Shown piece after piece: positions 1-12,100 of a stretch of 64,000 nucleotides of DNA. Numbering within the stretch: the first letter of the stretch is position 1; every line of letters begins with the position of its first letter. Position numbers and translations under genes: made by a program. Under the pieces are notes generated by a model that did no database searches, had not been told where the DNA came from, and worked only from the letters and a program-made list of their open reading frames with translations. The stretch covers positions 3,224,001-3,288,000 of the forward strand of contig JAVLRN010000005.1 in assembly GCA_032821775.1 (NCBI GenBank), read 5' to 3'. Source of the stretch: Sanguinoderma infundibulare. Its lineage: Eukaryota; Basidiomycota; Agaricomycetes; Polyporales; Polyporaceae.

Positions 1-1445
1 TACGTCCATCTACACCGTCAAAAGTAAAATGTATAAGCTATGTGTAGAGGTAACGAGAAGCGCGGGGACGTACCCTTTGCGCTTGTAGTCGACGTTGAAC
101 TTGAAGACGCCATGCCTGTCGGGGACGCGGAAGGTGACCGAGTACTTGCCGGGCTCGCCGGCGACCGGAGGGAGGGACGTGCGGACGTGTGGGTCGAGCA
201 TCGTGAATTCGAGCTGTATGTCGTTGATACCAGAGTAGGGTTCCCACAGGTCTAGCTCAGGGTCGTACTTGGAGATGTACGCCGAGTAGGTCTGCAAATG
301 GCGATCATGATCAGCACGAGAGCATACAGTGACCGCTAAGCACGCGCGGACGTACCACCTGGTTGTTGATGGTGTACGTCTCCGGGGCAAGGGTCTCGTT
401 GACGCGGTGGTGCTCAACGGTGTCGATGCGGAGGACGTTGTTCTCCTTGAATGTCCACGCCACGACGTCCTTCGCGAACTGCCTGTTACCAGACTTGATA
501 CCCCTTCATACCGTCCACATTCAGACGGGTGCTCATTGCGAATTAGAAAACCACGTACTTGGATATCTCCTTGTTGATGTACTCGTTGCTAAACATCTCC
601 ACACCTCCAACCCAAGTCGCACGGGCGTTGCTGAGCGCCTGGAAGCCCGTGACGAGGCTCAGGGAGCTGCCCGCCCACAGCCCCTCACCACTCTTGTCCG
701 CAGCATCCACAAGGGCATCGGCCCCGTTATCACTTTCCGCGTCCGACGCGAACGCTTGGGAGGGCGCGTGGAGGAGTGGAACGAGCATGGGGCTGTTGCC
801 GAGAGCTTGGGGTACTCCGGAGAACCAGACGGGTGCGAGGTCATCGGAGATGATATGGTGTGCGCGCGGAGGCTGGACGGGGACAATGTTCGCGGGCGTG
901 TCGCGTTTGGGGAAGTGGGAAATGAGGGGCGTGCCCGGAGGGGGGAGGATGAGGGAGAATTCGGACGCGAGGGAGGTGAGGGGCGTCTGTTTTGACGACA
1001 GGGCGAGGAGGAGGTTGGTGTTTTTGGAGAGAAGGGAGACGAGGGACTGGGGCGTGACATCCGCAGCGAAGGCTATGGGGAGTATCATTGACATGTGCGG
1101 GATGTGGGGCTGGAAAGTGACGTACTCTTGGTCTCCGGAGCAAAGACGACGACGTGAGCAAACTGTGAGACATCGTCCTTGATGATTTCAGGGGCCGTGT
1201 CCTTGGGAGACCTGAAAGTAAGCTTGTAGCCGTTCTCTATGTGCGGCACGCGGGACATAAGCCATAAGCGTCGCGGTCGAGGTATTGCTCTACGCACTTT
1301 CGAGGTCACCGAAGAAGATGGAGAAGTTCTCCTTCTTGAGTGATGGATCAAGAAGGACGAGAACCGAGTCTCCGGTGCTGGACCGAGCCAGCACAAGGCT
1401 GGTCAGTGCCAGGAGCGGAAAGAGCAGACCCCGGAGAAAGCGCAT
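1..1445 (-). CDS. WBP1: Oligosaccharyltransferase 48-kDa subunit WBP1/OST48, 5' part
   Basis: Seen: the protein starts at 1445 with a signal peptide ([20 protein letters not shown]), followed by the family N-terminal block [10 protein letters not shown] and [10 protein letters not shown], then [10 protein letters not shown]. Later exons carry a long DDOST region (about 543-1120) and the block [20 protein letters not shown] near 200-270. The reading frame runs off the left edge, so the C-terminal transmembrane anchor is missing from the window. Known of the family: an ER-membrane subunit of the oligosaccharyltransferase complex that transfers the lipid-linked glycan to Asn in nascent secretory proteins. 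The start is supported by the signal peptide directly after the ATG. The gene is divergent from the MFS gene at 2142. Exon borders were inferred from GT-AG sites. Identity is firm; copy completeness cannot be judged. Confidence 0.88.
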
Positions 1446-1928
1446 GCTTTGCGGTTCCTGTGAGACATATAAGAAGCTGATATTGCGGACAATTCTGAAC
1501 ACACTGACTGCAAGTATCCCGACCTAAGCACCGCTGGAAGAAAAGGGAGTGTAGACGAAGGAGGAGGAGGTGAGCAGGCGTAAGGATGCCAAGCCAGGCG
1601 CGATCACTGCGCATGTCCGACACGTAGAGCGCGTCACGTGGGCGGAGTGATCCACGTGGGTCCTACAACCTTTTTGGCCCGTTTTCCCAACGTTTTCCTG
1701 TCTTAACCACCTACTGCCCAAAGGATGACACGAGCCTGAACGCAATGCATCTGCGGCCCTGCACAAGCTCCCCTTTTGCAATCCTCCGATGTGGTTCGGT
1801 ACTACGGTCTTCCTCGGTTAGCAGAAGCGAGGCCGTGGAGAGAATGCGGGGCAAGGTCTAACAGCTCGTACACTTCCACGGTGACTGCGTGTTGCAAGCG
1901 TTTACTTACAAATGCTCACAGACCGGCC

Positions 1929-2040
1929 GCAGTGCGGGACATATAATAGCTATTTCATCCCCAGTTGCCGCTCAGGTTGTCTTTGCAATGTGGGCTATAT
2001 ATCAGCTGTTTCACCCCCAGTCGCCGCTCAGGATGTCCTT
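1929..2040. repeat. 56-bp tandem duplication upstream of the MFS gene
   Basis: Seen: bases 1929-1984 and 1985-2040 are two adjacent copies of a 56-bp unit with about 11 mismatches. Each contains an AT-rich core (ATATAATAG or CTATATATCAG) followed by a shared CAG(T/C)(T/C)GCCGCTCAGG block. They lie 100-210 bp before the MFS start codon. Inference: duplicated promoter core or activator site. The rest of the 696-bp spacer between WBP1 and the MFS gene shows nothing else recognisable. Confidence 0.6.
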
Positions 2041-2141
2041 CTCGCCCCCTACATCCGCTCTCGGCATACCATACACGTTGTGCGCATATAGGCTGCACGA
2101 AAGAGGTAGCCGACACAACAAGCTGAAGACGCACCTCGATC

Positions 2142-4662
2142 ATGCCCTCGGAGAAGCTCGAGACGCCAGGTGCTATTCCGACTGTTTTGGAGGTAGCCGA
2201 CAACGGTTGCGACAGAAAATCAACGTCCCGAGCTGACGACCCGCGGCAATTCGACGTCATGGGCTACTATGAGCACAACGCCGGACGCCTCGTCATTGAT
2301 CCCGAGTAAGTACAATGAATCTTCCCGTCGGTTTAACATGGTCTGAACACGAGCGCTGCTAGGGAAGCCAAGGTCGAGTTCGGCGAGGACGTCACCAGTC
2401 GCCTGAAGCTCTCAAGCGACGGAACGAAGGTGCTCTGGCCTCAACCTCTTGACGACCCTGAGGATCCTCAGAACGTAAGTGCGGCGTGCAGCAGTATGAT
2501 CTCCTGCATTTCTTCTCATCGACCTGGGATGGCAGTGGTCGGACTTCCGCAAGAACTTCCAGCTGTTCATCATCACCTTGGCATCAATAACTCCAGACTT
2601 CGATTCTGCCATTGGTATTGCCGACGTTTTTGCCCTTGCGCGACAGTTCAACACCACCACTGGCCATATCAACAACCTGACCTCCAAGTACGTACCTTGT
2701 TTCTCCAATAAGAGTAGACGACTCACCCGGTCTCCTAGCTGGAGTATCTTCCTGCACGGTGCGTTCGTCAGTCTTTCCAAGAAAATCTGACGAACCTCAT
2801 TATACCTTCAGGATGGGGTGGTATTTTTGCCGTCACACTCATCCGCAGGTACGGTCGTCTCCCAACCCTCTTCTGGTCGCAACTCCTCTTGGTGGGCTTC
2901 CTCGTGGGTTGTACTTTTTCACCTAATTTGAACACCTTTGCGGGTAAGTTGGATTCGCAAGCATCTTAACCTTATTAATGATATGTCCACATCCAGCAAT
3001 GCGGTGCTTGAGCTCATTCTTTGCGTACGTCTCTGAATCTGTTCTCTGCGTAACGGGTGAAATTGAGTGAATGTGGATAACAGGTTACAACAAGTGATTG
3101 TACGCACTTCACATGTCTACGTCATTCGAAAGATAGTTTCGCTAACGAATGCTGCAGGGTCTCTACACTGTCACAGACCTATTCCCCTTCCACTTGCAAG
3201 CGAGAAAGGTGCACGGTTTCTTGGTTATTGCCACATATACGTTGAATAATGGAGACGGCTGGTATAAGCTCAACGTCTGGACTATGGGCTTCATCATCTC
3301 CCCATTCTTGTCACCGTTCATGATGGGTTTCATTGTCGCCCGTATAAGGTAAATCCCTGCGTGACAGCCTGATCGGCTGTGCATTGGCTTGACCAATGCA
3401 TGCAAACAGCTGGCGGTGGACGTATGGCATCGGCTCGATCTACAGTGCTTCAGTCGTGCTGGTGGTCGCTTTCTTCGGCGAGGAGACGTACGCGCCTATA
3501 GCATTGATCTCCGAAAGAGATGCAGCGATTGACGCATATCGAATAGTATGTACGACCGCAAGCTTCCGAACCCTCGTCCAAACCCCCGCCCCGCGTCGGC
3601 GATACGCTACCGCATCGAAACGCTCGTCGGCATCACTGGAGCGCGCATGGCTAAATACCGCGACAGTTGGCACGACGCCGTCTTCACCATCCTCAACGTC
3701 GTTTGGAGGCCCCACCTGCTCATGATCTTGCTCTTTGAGGCGGCGTTGTTCGGTTTCGGCATTGGTGTGAACGTGGGTTTCTAATATTCGTAGTAGACCA
3801 AAGCCTTGAGGCTGACTCGACCACTTCTACTACCTCTACTCAAGGTTACCAATGTCGTTTTCCTGGGGTCGCCTCCCCCCGTTGGCTTTGGGTTTAGTCA
3901 ATTCGGTATCGCCGGAATTTACGGAACGCCAATCGTGAGACAATTTACCGTGTTGATACGGAGCAGAATCTGTCTGACTGCCGCACTAGGTTGCTGTCTT
4001 GATCGGAGAGGTCCTGGGTCGGTACCTCAACGACTGGATAATGAACCTCTCCATTCGGCGCAACAACGGCGTATTCATTGCAGAGAACAGGCTCTGGCGA
4101 GTCTCAAGTTGTCCTCTGATCGGTATGTTCTAACTGATGGGAACGACCACGTATAGGACATGCTACTTCGGCACCGTGCTACATCATCGGGTTCGTTGTC
4201 CTTGGAGCCGCGTTCCAGAAACACCTGAGCATCGGTGCGATCGTCGTGGGCTGGGGCATCGCGCAGATTGCGACCATGCTCAACACCGTCGCCGTCTGTG
4301 AGTATTTGTCCTTATCCTATATCCTCAGTCACCGGAAGTAAAGATCGCTTACTCGGGCCGACACGCCAGACGCGTACTGCAGCGATTGCTTCCCGCGCAT
4401 GCAAGGCGAGGTCTCCGGACTGGCCAACCTCGCCCGGATCCTGGGCGGGTTCGCTGTCGCGTACTTCCAGGTCCCGTGGGCCACGAAGCATGGTGCGCTG
4501 CAAACGTTCGGTGTTGAGGCAGCGGTTGTGGCTGCGTTGTTCCTCTTGATCGTTCCTACGCTCCAATGGAAGGGGTCTGTGCTGCGGGTAAGTCGTCAGT
4601 GGTTCAAAATACGAAGTGGAGTGGTGTCTGACGTGATCTGGTAGGGACGCTACTCCGTTTAG
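2142..4662 (+). CDS. Major facilitator superfamily transporter (DHA1-like)
   Basis: Seen: about ten short exons. The N-terminus is hydrophilic (MPSEKLETPGAIPTV...), followed by a DxxxxIGIADVFALARQF segment, the loop motif RRYGRLPTLFWSQ (like the MFS RxxGR motif between TM2 and TM3), then GLYTVTDLFPFHLQARK and a central SWRWTYGIGSIYSA segment typical of the TM5-6 region of fungal DHA1/polyamine-type transporters. The C-half contains ENRLW and FPRMQGEVSGLANLARILGG. Translation ends LRGRYSV-stop at 4660-4662 if the last intron (4590-4644) is removed, or at 4644 if it is retained. Family role: proton-coupled export or uptake of small molecules across the plasma membrane; the substrate cannot be told. 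Start chosen as the first ATG in frame with the exon ending at 2305. A 56-bp tandem repeat lies in its promoter. Confidence 0.8.
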
Positions 4663-4811
4663 CTGTTCCATTAATTGATTTGGCCTGCCAGGGACTAGTC
4701 TCGCCACCAGACGCCTTCCAAGTTGGTGGGTAAATCCTACGCCCACCTCACACTGTCCCCTCGAAAGGAAAATCTTGCGAGAACGATGCAAGTCGGGACT
4801 GGTCGTGAGTC

Positions 4812-5219
4812 TTACCAGGGTCTCGCACTGACCCTGCCCAACGCCTTCGCCTGCCCGCCCGTGAGGGTGTTCATCGCCCCCAGCGCGATGTTGAAGCCCG
4901 AGTCGGCGTGGTCGATCGCGAGCACGTTGACGCTCTTCTCGCCGTACGTCAGCTGCCAGCACGTCCCGCACGACGCCGAGTTCCAGCCCGCGATCACCGC
5001 CGCGCCGCCGATGTTGGGGAAGTGCGGGAGCGAGCCGAAGGTGGTGTAGCCCTTGGTGAGCAGCCCGTGCGTGCCATCGGAGCAGGCGACGGTGTCGAGC
5101 CCCGAGGAGGACTTGTCGTACGACTCGTCGTAGGAGACCGTCATCGTCGCCTCGGTCGCGCCGAGCGCGGTGGGGATGAGGAGGGCGAGGGCGGCGAGGG
5201 TGAGGGCCTTGAGCTGCAT
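4812..5219 (-). CDS. Cerato-platanin, small secreted protein
   Basis: Seen: signal peptide MQLKALTLAALALLIPTALG, then the cerato-platanin signatures TVSYDESYD, VACSDG, GYTTFGSLPHFPNIGG, CGTCW and NVLAIDHADSGFNI, ending near AKALGRVSARPW before a TAA at 4812. Family knowledge: cysteine-rich fungal surface or wall proteins with an expansin-like fold that bind chitin oligomers and act as elicitors; they normally have four cysteines in two disulfides. Only three cysteines are present up to this stop; the C-terminal one is absent unless an intron starting near 4813-4830 leads to another exon. I could not find a convincing one (candidate sequence at 4700-4770). A TATA box lies at 5326-5331. Confidence 0.85.
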   Translation of the reverse strand: MQLKALTLAALALLIPTALGATEATMTVSYDESYDKSSSGLDTVACSDGTHGLLTKGYTTFGSLPHFPNIGGAAVIAGWNSASCGTCWQLTYGEKSVNVLAIDHADSGFNIALGAMNTLTGGQAKALGRVSARPW

Positions 5220-5325
5220 GGTGGTCGCGAAGGTGAGTTCGTCAACGAGTATAGGACATGAGCGGGGACTCGGGAGCGAGGCTGGTGATGCACTGCTGGG
5301 GTGTCCTTGGCAATGGGACTCCCTC

Positions 5326-5331
5326 TTTATA
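5326..5331 (-). promoter_or_regulatory. TATA box of the cerato-platanin gene
   Basis: TATAAA on the minus strand about 107 bp before the start codon at 5219, inside a short AT-rich patch. Confidence 0.45.
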
Positions 5332-7366
5332 CTGTGTCGCGCATCCATCCGCTCTTGTCAGAGGTCCAAGGGCATTTCTCGCTGTGGAGAAGCAGTTCAT
5401 TGATGTCGGATGAGGCAAAGCATGCAGTTATAGTATATCCCGACGGTGCTATGGTCACCGGAAGTTCTGGAGGATGCCCAGAGGAGCCCCGTGATGGGGG
5501 ATCCGTCAAGTACGCTCACGGAGTAGGTCCTTGTGGAACAGTCGTGGGGGTCCGTATCACGGACATGGTGCTTCGGAACATGTACGCTGCTGTAAGTGGT
5601 TCTGGAGGCCCAATCCAGGAGGAATCTCGGCCGCCTGGTCTGAATAGATGCGCACAAGCTGCACACCGCCAAGCTGTGATAGGAAGACAGGTTGTTGTGC
5701 AGGACTGGCCTTGCTTTGACGAACAAAGTTCTGCTCCAGAGCCGGAGCGAGGCAACGCCCGGCAATCAAACGAACGTGACCTACTACGTGCACGAGCTTC
5801 TGACCTGCGCGGTTGTAAGTTCAATAGCGGGCGTTCAACGTTCACGGTATGTTTTGTTAATGATTCCTGAAACCTCCTACTGTTGTCTAATGTCAAAATC
5901 ACACAGCGCACCCACCCGGATCTACTTGGGCATCCAGAGCCCTAAAGAGAGAAGGCTTGTGAAATGCGCCGGCTGCGGTGAAGTTTGGAGAGACGATTGC
6001 CAAGTCAACATGTATCCGCCACAGCCTAACGGTCAGTTCAATATTTGAGTTTCATGTTTACCTCTGTGGATGGAGCTTAATCCGACTTTAGCATCTACAA
6101 CTAGACGTGTTCCCGAAGCCGACCAAGACAGGCGAGGTATGGCGAGATACCTCCGGGCGCGGACTACAAAATAGGGTCAGTTGCCCCCAGCAACTCTTCT
6201 CCCACCATCGCGATCCTGATCAGCACCCGCTCTGTAGACCGTATAATCCACTCAACCCTCATTGCGTCGCCCGCCACTCCCTCCACTTTCCGCATCTCAT
6301 ACTCACCTCGACGTTTTGATCCCGCGGCTACGCCGACGTGCTCCACTAGATTCTTCGTGATCCTCAAAAGCAATGCGACGATCTTGTTCCCGGACTCGGA
6401 ACAAGTCCTCCACGTCCGGCCTGGTCAACTGTACATCGCTGCAGACGTTGCGAAGGTCTCGGCGCTCGGACATCATACGACGGTGCGCGCGGGCTCGCGG
6501 GTGATGCAGTTTCCCTTGAAGGACGGAGTGATTCCTGAGCATGCTGCCGTTCCTGGCGAGTGTGGTGGAACGGTCGCGATTCACGATGAGTTGTCGGGGC
6601 GCCCCGAGGACTCTCTGGGAGGTATTATCGTGTGAGTTGAGTTGCGGCTTGCTTCCATATGTCACAGGAACCTGACAATGGATTCGAATACGCGAAGGTA
6701 TCTACATATTTGTCTCCAGAATTAGATACCATTGCGTGCCTTGCAATCTTTGGAGAGTTAGATATTATCCAGCGCAGGCAATGCAAGTTCTGAAAAGGCT
6801 CTTCAACTTGCTGCGGATCAATGAAGCTTATCCAATCCTGCAACAGACTCAAGGATCCAACACAAAGTACATATCAACGATTTGTAAACCTTTGTGAGCA
6901 GCCTTCATGTGTTCACAGCAACCTATAATGCTGTCAGATGAGATCAGTCAATTCCTGACTAACGTCCCTTCCCCGGGCACCGCCACCTTACACACAGGAT
7001 TCAGGCTCATTTCCCTTCGGTACGCTGTACATTGATGGTCGAGGTCAGCGCAGTGACCTTTCGAGACGCAGCCACTCCAATTCAAGTGACCAGGTTGAGC
7101 GAATGCATGGAGCTGAGTCAGGCAAGAGCAGGTCCGGGAATCTTCCTACCTGCGGCGCGGTCTTCGCAGCTTCGTAACTTTCCGGCGCTGACGCAACTTG
7201 GCTGCTGAGACTCAAAACGACATTCTCGACGGCGGGCTCGCCATGATGGCGCTTCGCGAACTCTAACATGCCAACCCATATATAACATGGCCATCCGAAG
7301 GGCAGCAGATCGATAACGGCCCCACCACCCTCATAGCCTCAGCAACTTCAACAACTCAGCAGGACA
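5332..7366. other. 2-kb stretch without a recognised gene
   Basis: Several open frames cross this stretch on both strands (for example 5301-5870 plus and 6357-6635 plus, the latter with block VAKVSALGHHTTVRAGSRVM; minus 6303-6665), but none shows a family signature, and none could be joined by splice sites into a convincing product. It holds the promoters of the cerato-platanin and NmrA genes; a decayed gene around 5400-6640 is possible but unproven. Confidence 0.4.
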
Positions 7367-8534
7367 ATGTCTTCTCTCAGTGTCACGATCGTCGGCGGGA
7401 CTGGCTACCTTGGTGAGCTTAGAGCTTCGGTTCGTACAGTCGTTTGTACTGACCTTCGCGATGTACGAACAGGCGAGAAAATCAGCAACGCCTTCGTGTC
7501 CGACTTCCGCTCCTCCTTCTCTCGCGTACGCGTGCTTACTCGCGACCCGGCCTCCGCAAAGTCCCAGGAGCTCGCATCCAAAGGCGCCGAGATCGTCAAA
7601 CTCGACGAAGGCAATGTGCTCAGGGCGTTCGACGATGCGTTCGCGGGCACCGATGTCATCGTGAACGCACTCTCGGGCTCCGCCAGCGAGGAAACGAAGC
7701 ATGCCGTCATCCAAGCTGCCTCCAGAAGCAGCGCGAAGGTGTACTTCCTGAACGAATTCGGCTCGTGAGTACTTCTTTTGCGCATGAACGGTGGGAGGCG
7801 CACTGATCGCGATTGTGTCCGTACGCAGCGACCACCGGATCAACGACTTTCCAGGCTTCGAACATCCGGCGTGGACGGAAAAGCAGGTGCTCGCGAAGGA
7901 GACGCGCGGCTCGTTCAAGGGCAAGGTCATCGCCGTCTACACGAGCCTGTTCCTCGAGAACCTGAACCGTGGAGGCCGTACGTCCCACCATTGTCATGTG
8001 TGTTTGTCAAGCGCGTCATGACCACCGAAATCCTCACAGTCGGCATTGACGTCAAGAACAACGCATTCACGGCGTACGGCTCTCCCAACCAGCGGGTGTC
8101 GTTCACCGCGCTGGCGGACGTCGGCCGCGCGGTCGCGCGCCTCTCCATCCTCGCGCTGGACCCCGCGACGGCCGGGTCGGTGCCGAACGACGTGCGCACC
8201 GCGAGCGACACGGCCTCGTTCGAGGACATCCGCGACACCGTCGCGCGCGTCAGGGGCGTCCCGCCGGCGCAGATCAAGACGGAGGACCTGGCGGCGAAGA
8301 AGGAGGCGCTTAAGGTGCCGGGCGTGAGCTTCCTCGAGTACCTTCGGTGAGTACAGCGCCCGCATTCCGTCCGCGTGGGTGTGGCGGTTTTGGCTCACAT
8401 GGACCGGTGGCGCTAGGGTGGTCATGGGCGAGGGTAAAGCCGACTTTGAGACCACGAACGCGGACGAGCTGGTGAATCCTGGTGGGAAGCTCTGGACGTG
8501 GGCGACGGTGGAGGGCCTCGTTCGTGGGCTGTGA
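7367..8534 (+). CDS. NmrA-like NAD(P)-binding protein (isoflavone reductase-like)
   Basis: Seen: five exons (7367-7412, 7473-7764, 7829-7977, 8040-8346, 8417-8534) give 303 residues in one consistent frame. The N-terminus MSSLSVTIVGGTGYLG holds a GxxGxxG dinucleotide-binding loop; VRVLTRDP and DVIVNALSGS follow as in atypical short-chain dehydrogenases of the NmrA/isoflavone reductase group, and VYFLNEFGS replaces the catalytic Tyr region. The protein ends ...TVEGLVRGL. Family knowledge: these either reduce small phenolics or act as redox sensors without catalysis; which applies here cannot be read from sequence. No signal peptide, so cytosolic. Start supported by the Rossmann motif directly at the N-terminus. 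Confidence 0.85.
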
Positions 8535-9188
8535 GCTGCCGTGAATCAGAGGTTAAATGGAGTTAAGGTCAGGATGATTGACACGGCGTAGGCTCTGTGA
8601 GATCCGCGAATGTATTTGCGACGGTTCTTGAAGTATATACCCCCGTGCCTCGCACAAGCCACGCAGCTCTCCGGGGGTCGCGGCCTCTGTGCGTCCGTGA
8701 AAACATTTCTTGTTTTGACAAGCTCGCCGCATTGGATCCCTCCTCAATGTCAAATCTGAGTACCAAATAGGACATTTCGTTGCGTGGTGCGTTGCATTCA
8801 TATTAATGTCGAGCTCGGAGATCCCCTGGGATAGTTAGGCGCATTGCATGTGTTTCCGTGAGTTTGAGTAATTTACCTTTGCAGTACAGTCGGGGCTGTT
8901 CGTTACCTCGTCACCCACGAGGACTTTACGATGGCCATGGAGGATGCAAGAGGGTATAGTGTGGCACAGGACGGGTTGCCGTCGCCAGGTGCGGTGGAGC
9001 AGGAAGGGAAGCGCCGTGGATTGGGCGGGCCGGATGATGCCGTGCTGGATATTGCATTCCAGTACAAGACCAAGTCCGCGAGATTAAAATGCTGGACATG
9101 CCACTTCGACATCGATCCCCACGTCCCGCCCGCCCTCAGCCTTCCACGTCTCCTCGTCGCTGTACACCGTGGCGGTGACGCTGTCGAC
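8535..9188. other. Spacer before the ABCG gene
   Basis: No recognised gene. The last 120 bases remain open in the frame of the ABCG gene and may contain an upstream coding exon (see the entry at 9189). Confidence 0.4.
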
Positions 9189-12100
9189 ATGTCTGGCTCT
9201 TGCGAGAACTACGGCACCCCCAACGGCACCGCGTGCGCCTGTCCTCCAGGCTTCGGCGGCTCAACGTGCTCCCAACCGGCCTGCGGAGGCACCATTTTCC
9301 AAGGCTCGAACCGCGCCTTGGCCAACGGGACTCCTTTCGCCAATTTGACGTCCTCGGGCTGCTCATGCCAAGACGGCTGGACGGGGACGGGATGCGACGT
9401 TTGCCAAACCGCGAAGGCGTGTCAATCTGGCTTCGCGAGCGTCGCGGGCTCCTCTGGGTCGTTGACAGGGGTCGACACCGGGCAGAACAACACGCTTGTC
9501 TGCAACACTGCTTCGAGAGTGTTCGCGGCAGGGGAGATGAGTTGCCAAGTACAGGTGAGTTTGATCCTTCGGTCTTGATCTTGAGAAGGCCTCGGCATAG
9601 AAGGCAACGTTTCCCTATCACCGGCCGGTGTTCCTGCGCACATACAAGGCCTTCGATGTTGTGTGGTACCTTTTCTCTTGCATGTGGGTCATGTGCGCAC
9701 CATTATACGCTTCCTCGCCGTCCTAGTGTTTGTTTTCCTTGGCGGAGAGGAAGTACCCAGCCAGAGAGCCGTCCCTAGTGTTGAATGATGTTCTGCTAAA
9801 CGCATCGCAAGGCCATCTGTGACCATGCCTCGGACCCCTTTAAGCCCAACGTAATGCGCATGAAACAGGTGGATGCAGCTCTCTGTCGCGTTAGCATCTG
9901 TTTGGAATGCTGAAATTGTAAACAACGTTGAGGTTCAACATATGCTTATAGCATGCAGTGGTTGGACCGCTGCCCATCGATAAAGTAGAAAAGCAGATGT
10001 CCCAGTTGTGGAGTTCTGTAATGTGGAAACGCACCGCGACTAGTTCGCTGCACCTTCAGGGAACACAAGACTTACCTTCGTTTCTATCGCCGACGTGCTC
10101 TTCTGACTCGAAGCTGACACATGTCACAGAATCCTACCCTACAATCTCTCTTTCCCCTGTCTTCCACACTCACCATCCTACGAACGCTGAATGCGTCCTT
10201 CACACCCATTCCCAACACTACCGCTTTCGGACACAGCGGCTCAGCCTATGCACAGCTATTCTATGATGGCGTCGAACAATTCTACTGCACCGCCGACACC
10301 TGCACGCAGGATCTAGGCTCGGGGGACGGCAGCTCGAACTGGAACTGCAAAAACCTCAAATGCACGTGCCGTGCAGGCACGACGTTCTGCGGCAACAACC
10401 AGCTCCTGAACCTTACCAGTATCATCGACACGCTCAGCGGCAATCTTGGCATCTCCTGCAATGCGCCCTCGGCAGGAGGCACCACCGAGACTTGTGCGTT
10501 CAAACAGGACACCATCCAGCAAGTGTTCGGTTCCTCGGGACTCACGCTCAACGGTTGCACGTTCGGCGAATGCGTAGCGCAAAGCGTCATCGACACCGTC
10601 TCTGGGAATGCGACAGGCAGAAATGGTGCCAGTAGTGGGGGAACCTCCCTGAGCGGCGGGGTCATTGCTGGCCTCGCCGTTGTTGGGGGTCTCATCGGCT
10701 TCGCGCTGTTGTTCTTGGTTCTCGGCTGGGTCTCTCAGCGTCGTGCCCGCAAGGGTGGGAGTGGCCTGCGTGCCACGGGTGGCGTCACCGTGGAATGGGC
10801 AGACGTCAGCTACTTCGTGCCCCAACCTGCATCAGGATTCTCGCTGCGTCGCCGCCGAGGTGCCGGCTCCGACAACCAGAAGGTCGTCCTCGATAACGTG
10901 AGCGGCCGCGTCGTGCCGGGAGAGATGATGGCGATCCTCGGACCTAGTGGTGCGGGCAAGACGACTCTCATCGAGATTCTCGCGCAGAAGCACAAGTCAG
11001 GCGAGATCCTTGGCAGCGTTTCGTATCCCGGAGCCGGTAACAGTTCTCCACGCGTCGGCTTCGTACCTCAGCAGGATGTCCTCCCGCCCATGCTCACCGT
11101 GTACGAGGCTTTGCTCTTCGCCGCGCGTCTACGCCTACCGGAGGGCGTGCCAGACTCGGAGAAGCAGGCTCGCGTCGATGACATTATGGACCGCCTTGGT
11201 ATCGCTCACCTCCGCAACGTCCGGATAGGCGATGGGGAGAAGCGCGGTATCAGTGGGGGTGAGATGCGGCGGGTCAGCATCGGACTGGAACTTGTGTCAA
11301 AGCCGGACGTCCTGCTTCTCGACGAGCCCACCTCGGGCCTGGACTCTGTGTCGGCGGCGAAGGTCGCGAAGGTGTTGCACGCGCTCGCGCACGACCCGGA
11401 TAACCCTACCGCAGTCATCGCGTCCATCCACCAACCCAGGTAGGTGTTTACTGAAATGCCTGGATTGCGCCATTCGCGCTCATATGTTCGTAGCTCCCAG
11501 TTGTACCATTCGTTCGACCAGATACTGCTCCTCTCGCACGGACGCGCGCTTTATTCGGGTCCAGGAGGGTCGGTACCTGCGCAGCACTTCTCCGCGCGGG
11601 GTGTTGCGTACAAGGATGGGTACAACGTGGCCGATTACTTACTTGACGTCGCGAGCGATCCACCCGTTGGACTGTTCCCGCTATCGAACACGACGCCGAC
11701 GACGAGCGACTTGAAGACATCGTCGTCCGACGAGGCCGAGAAGGGCTTGGGTAGTGGATCAGTGAGCGGACACGGTGCGGCGACCCCGCAGAAGTCGAAG
11801 CGGAGTTCGTGGTTTGCGAGGGCGCCGTGCGCGGCGACGTTCTTGACGCAGTTCCAGGTCCTTTCGGGCAGGGAGTGGAAGATCTTGCGGAGGGACAAGA
11901 CACTGTTCTTCTTGCATGTCGCCGTCGCGTCTGTCTTGGGAGTCTTCTGCGGTAGGTACTTCGGCCGTCCGTTGGGAATCGCTCTGAGGTTTCTTTGCAG
12001 GGGGATTGTATTTCCACACCGGTATTACAATTGCGGGGTTCCAGTCACGGGTGGGATGCCTTTTCTTCTTGGTAAGTCGCCTCAAACCTATTGTCCAACG

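Noticed and set aside
5516..5911. 131-codon minus-strand frame upstream of the cerato-platanin gene
   Set aside because: No family signature, Ser/Arg-rich, competing frames on the other strand; kept only as unassigned.
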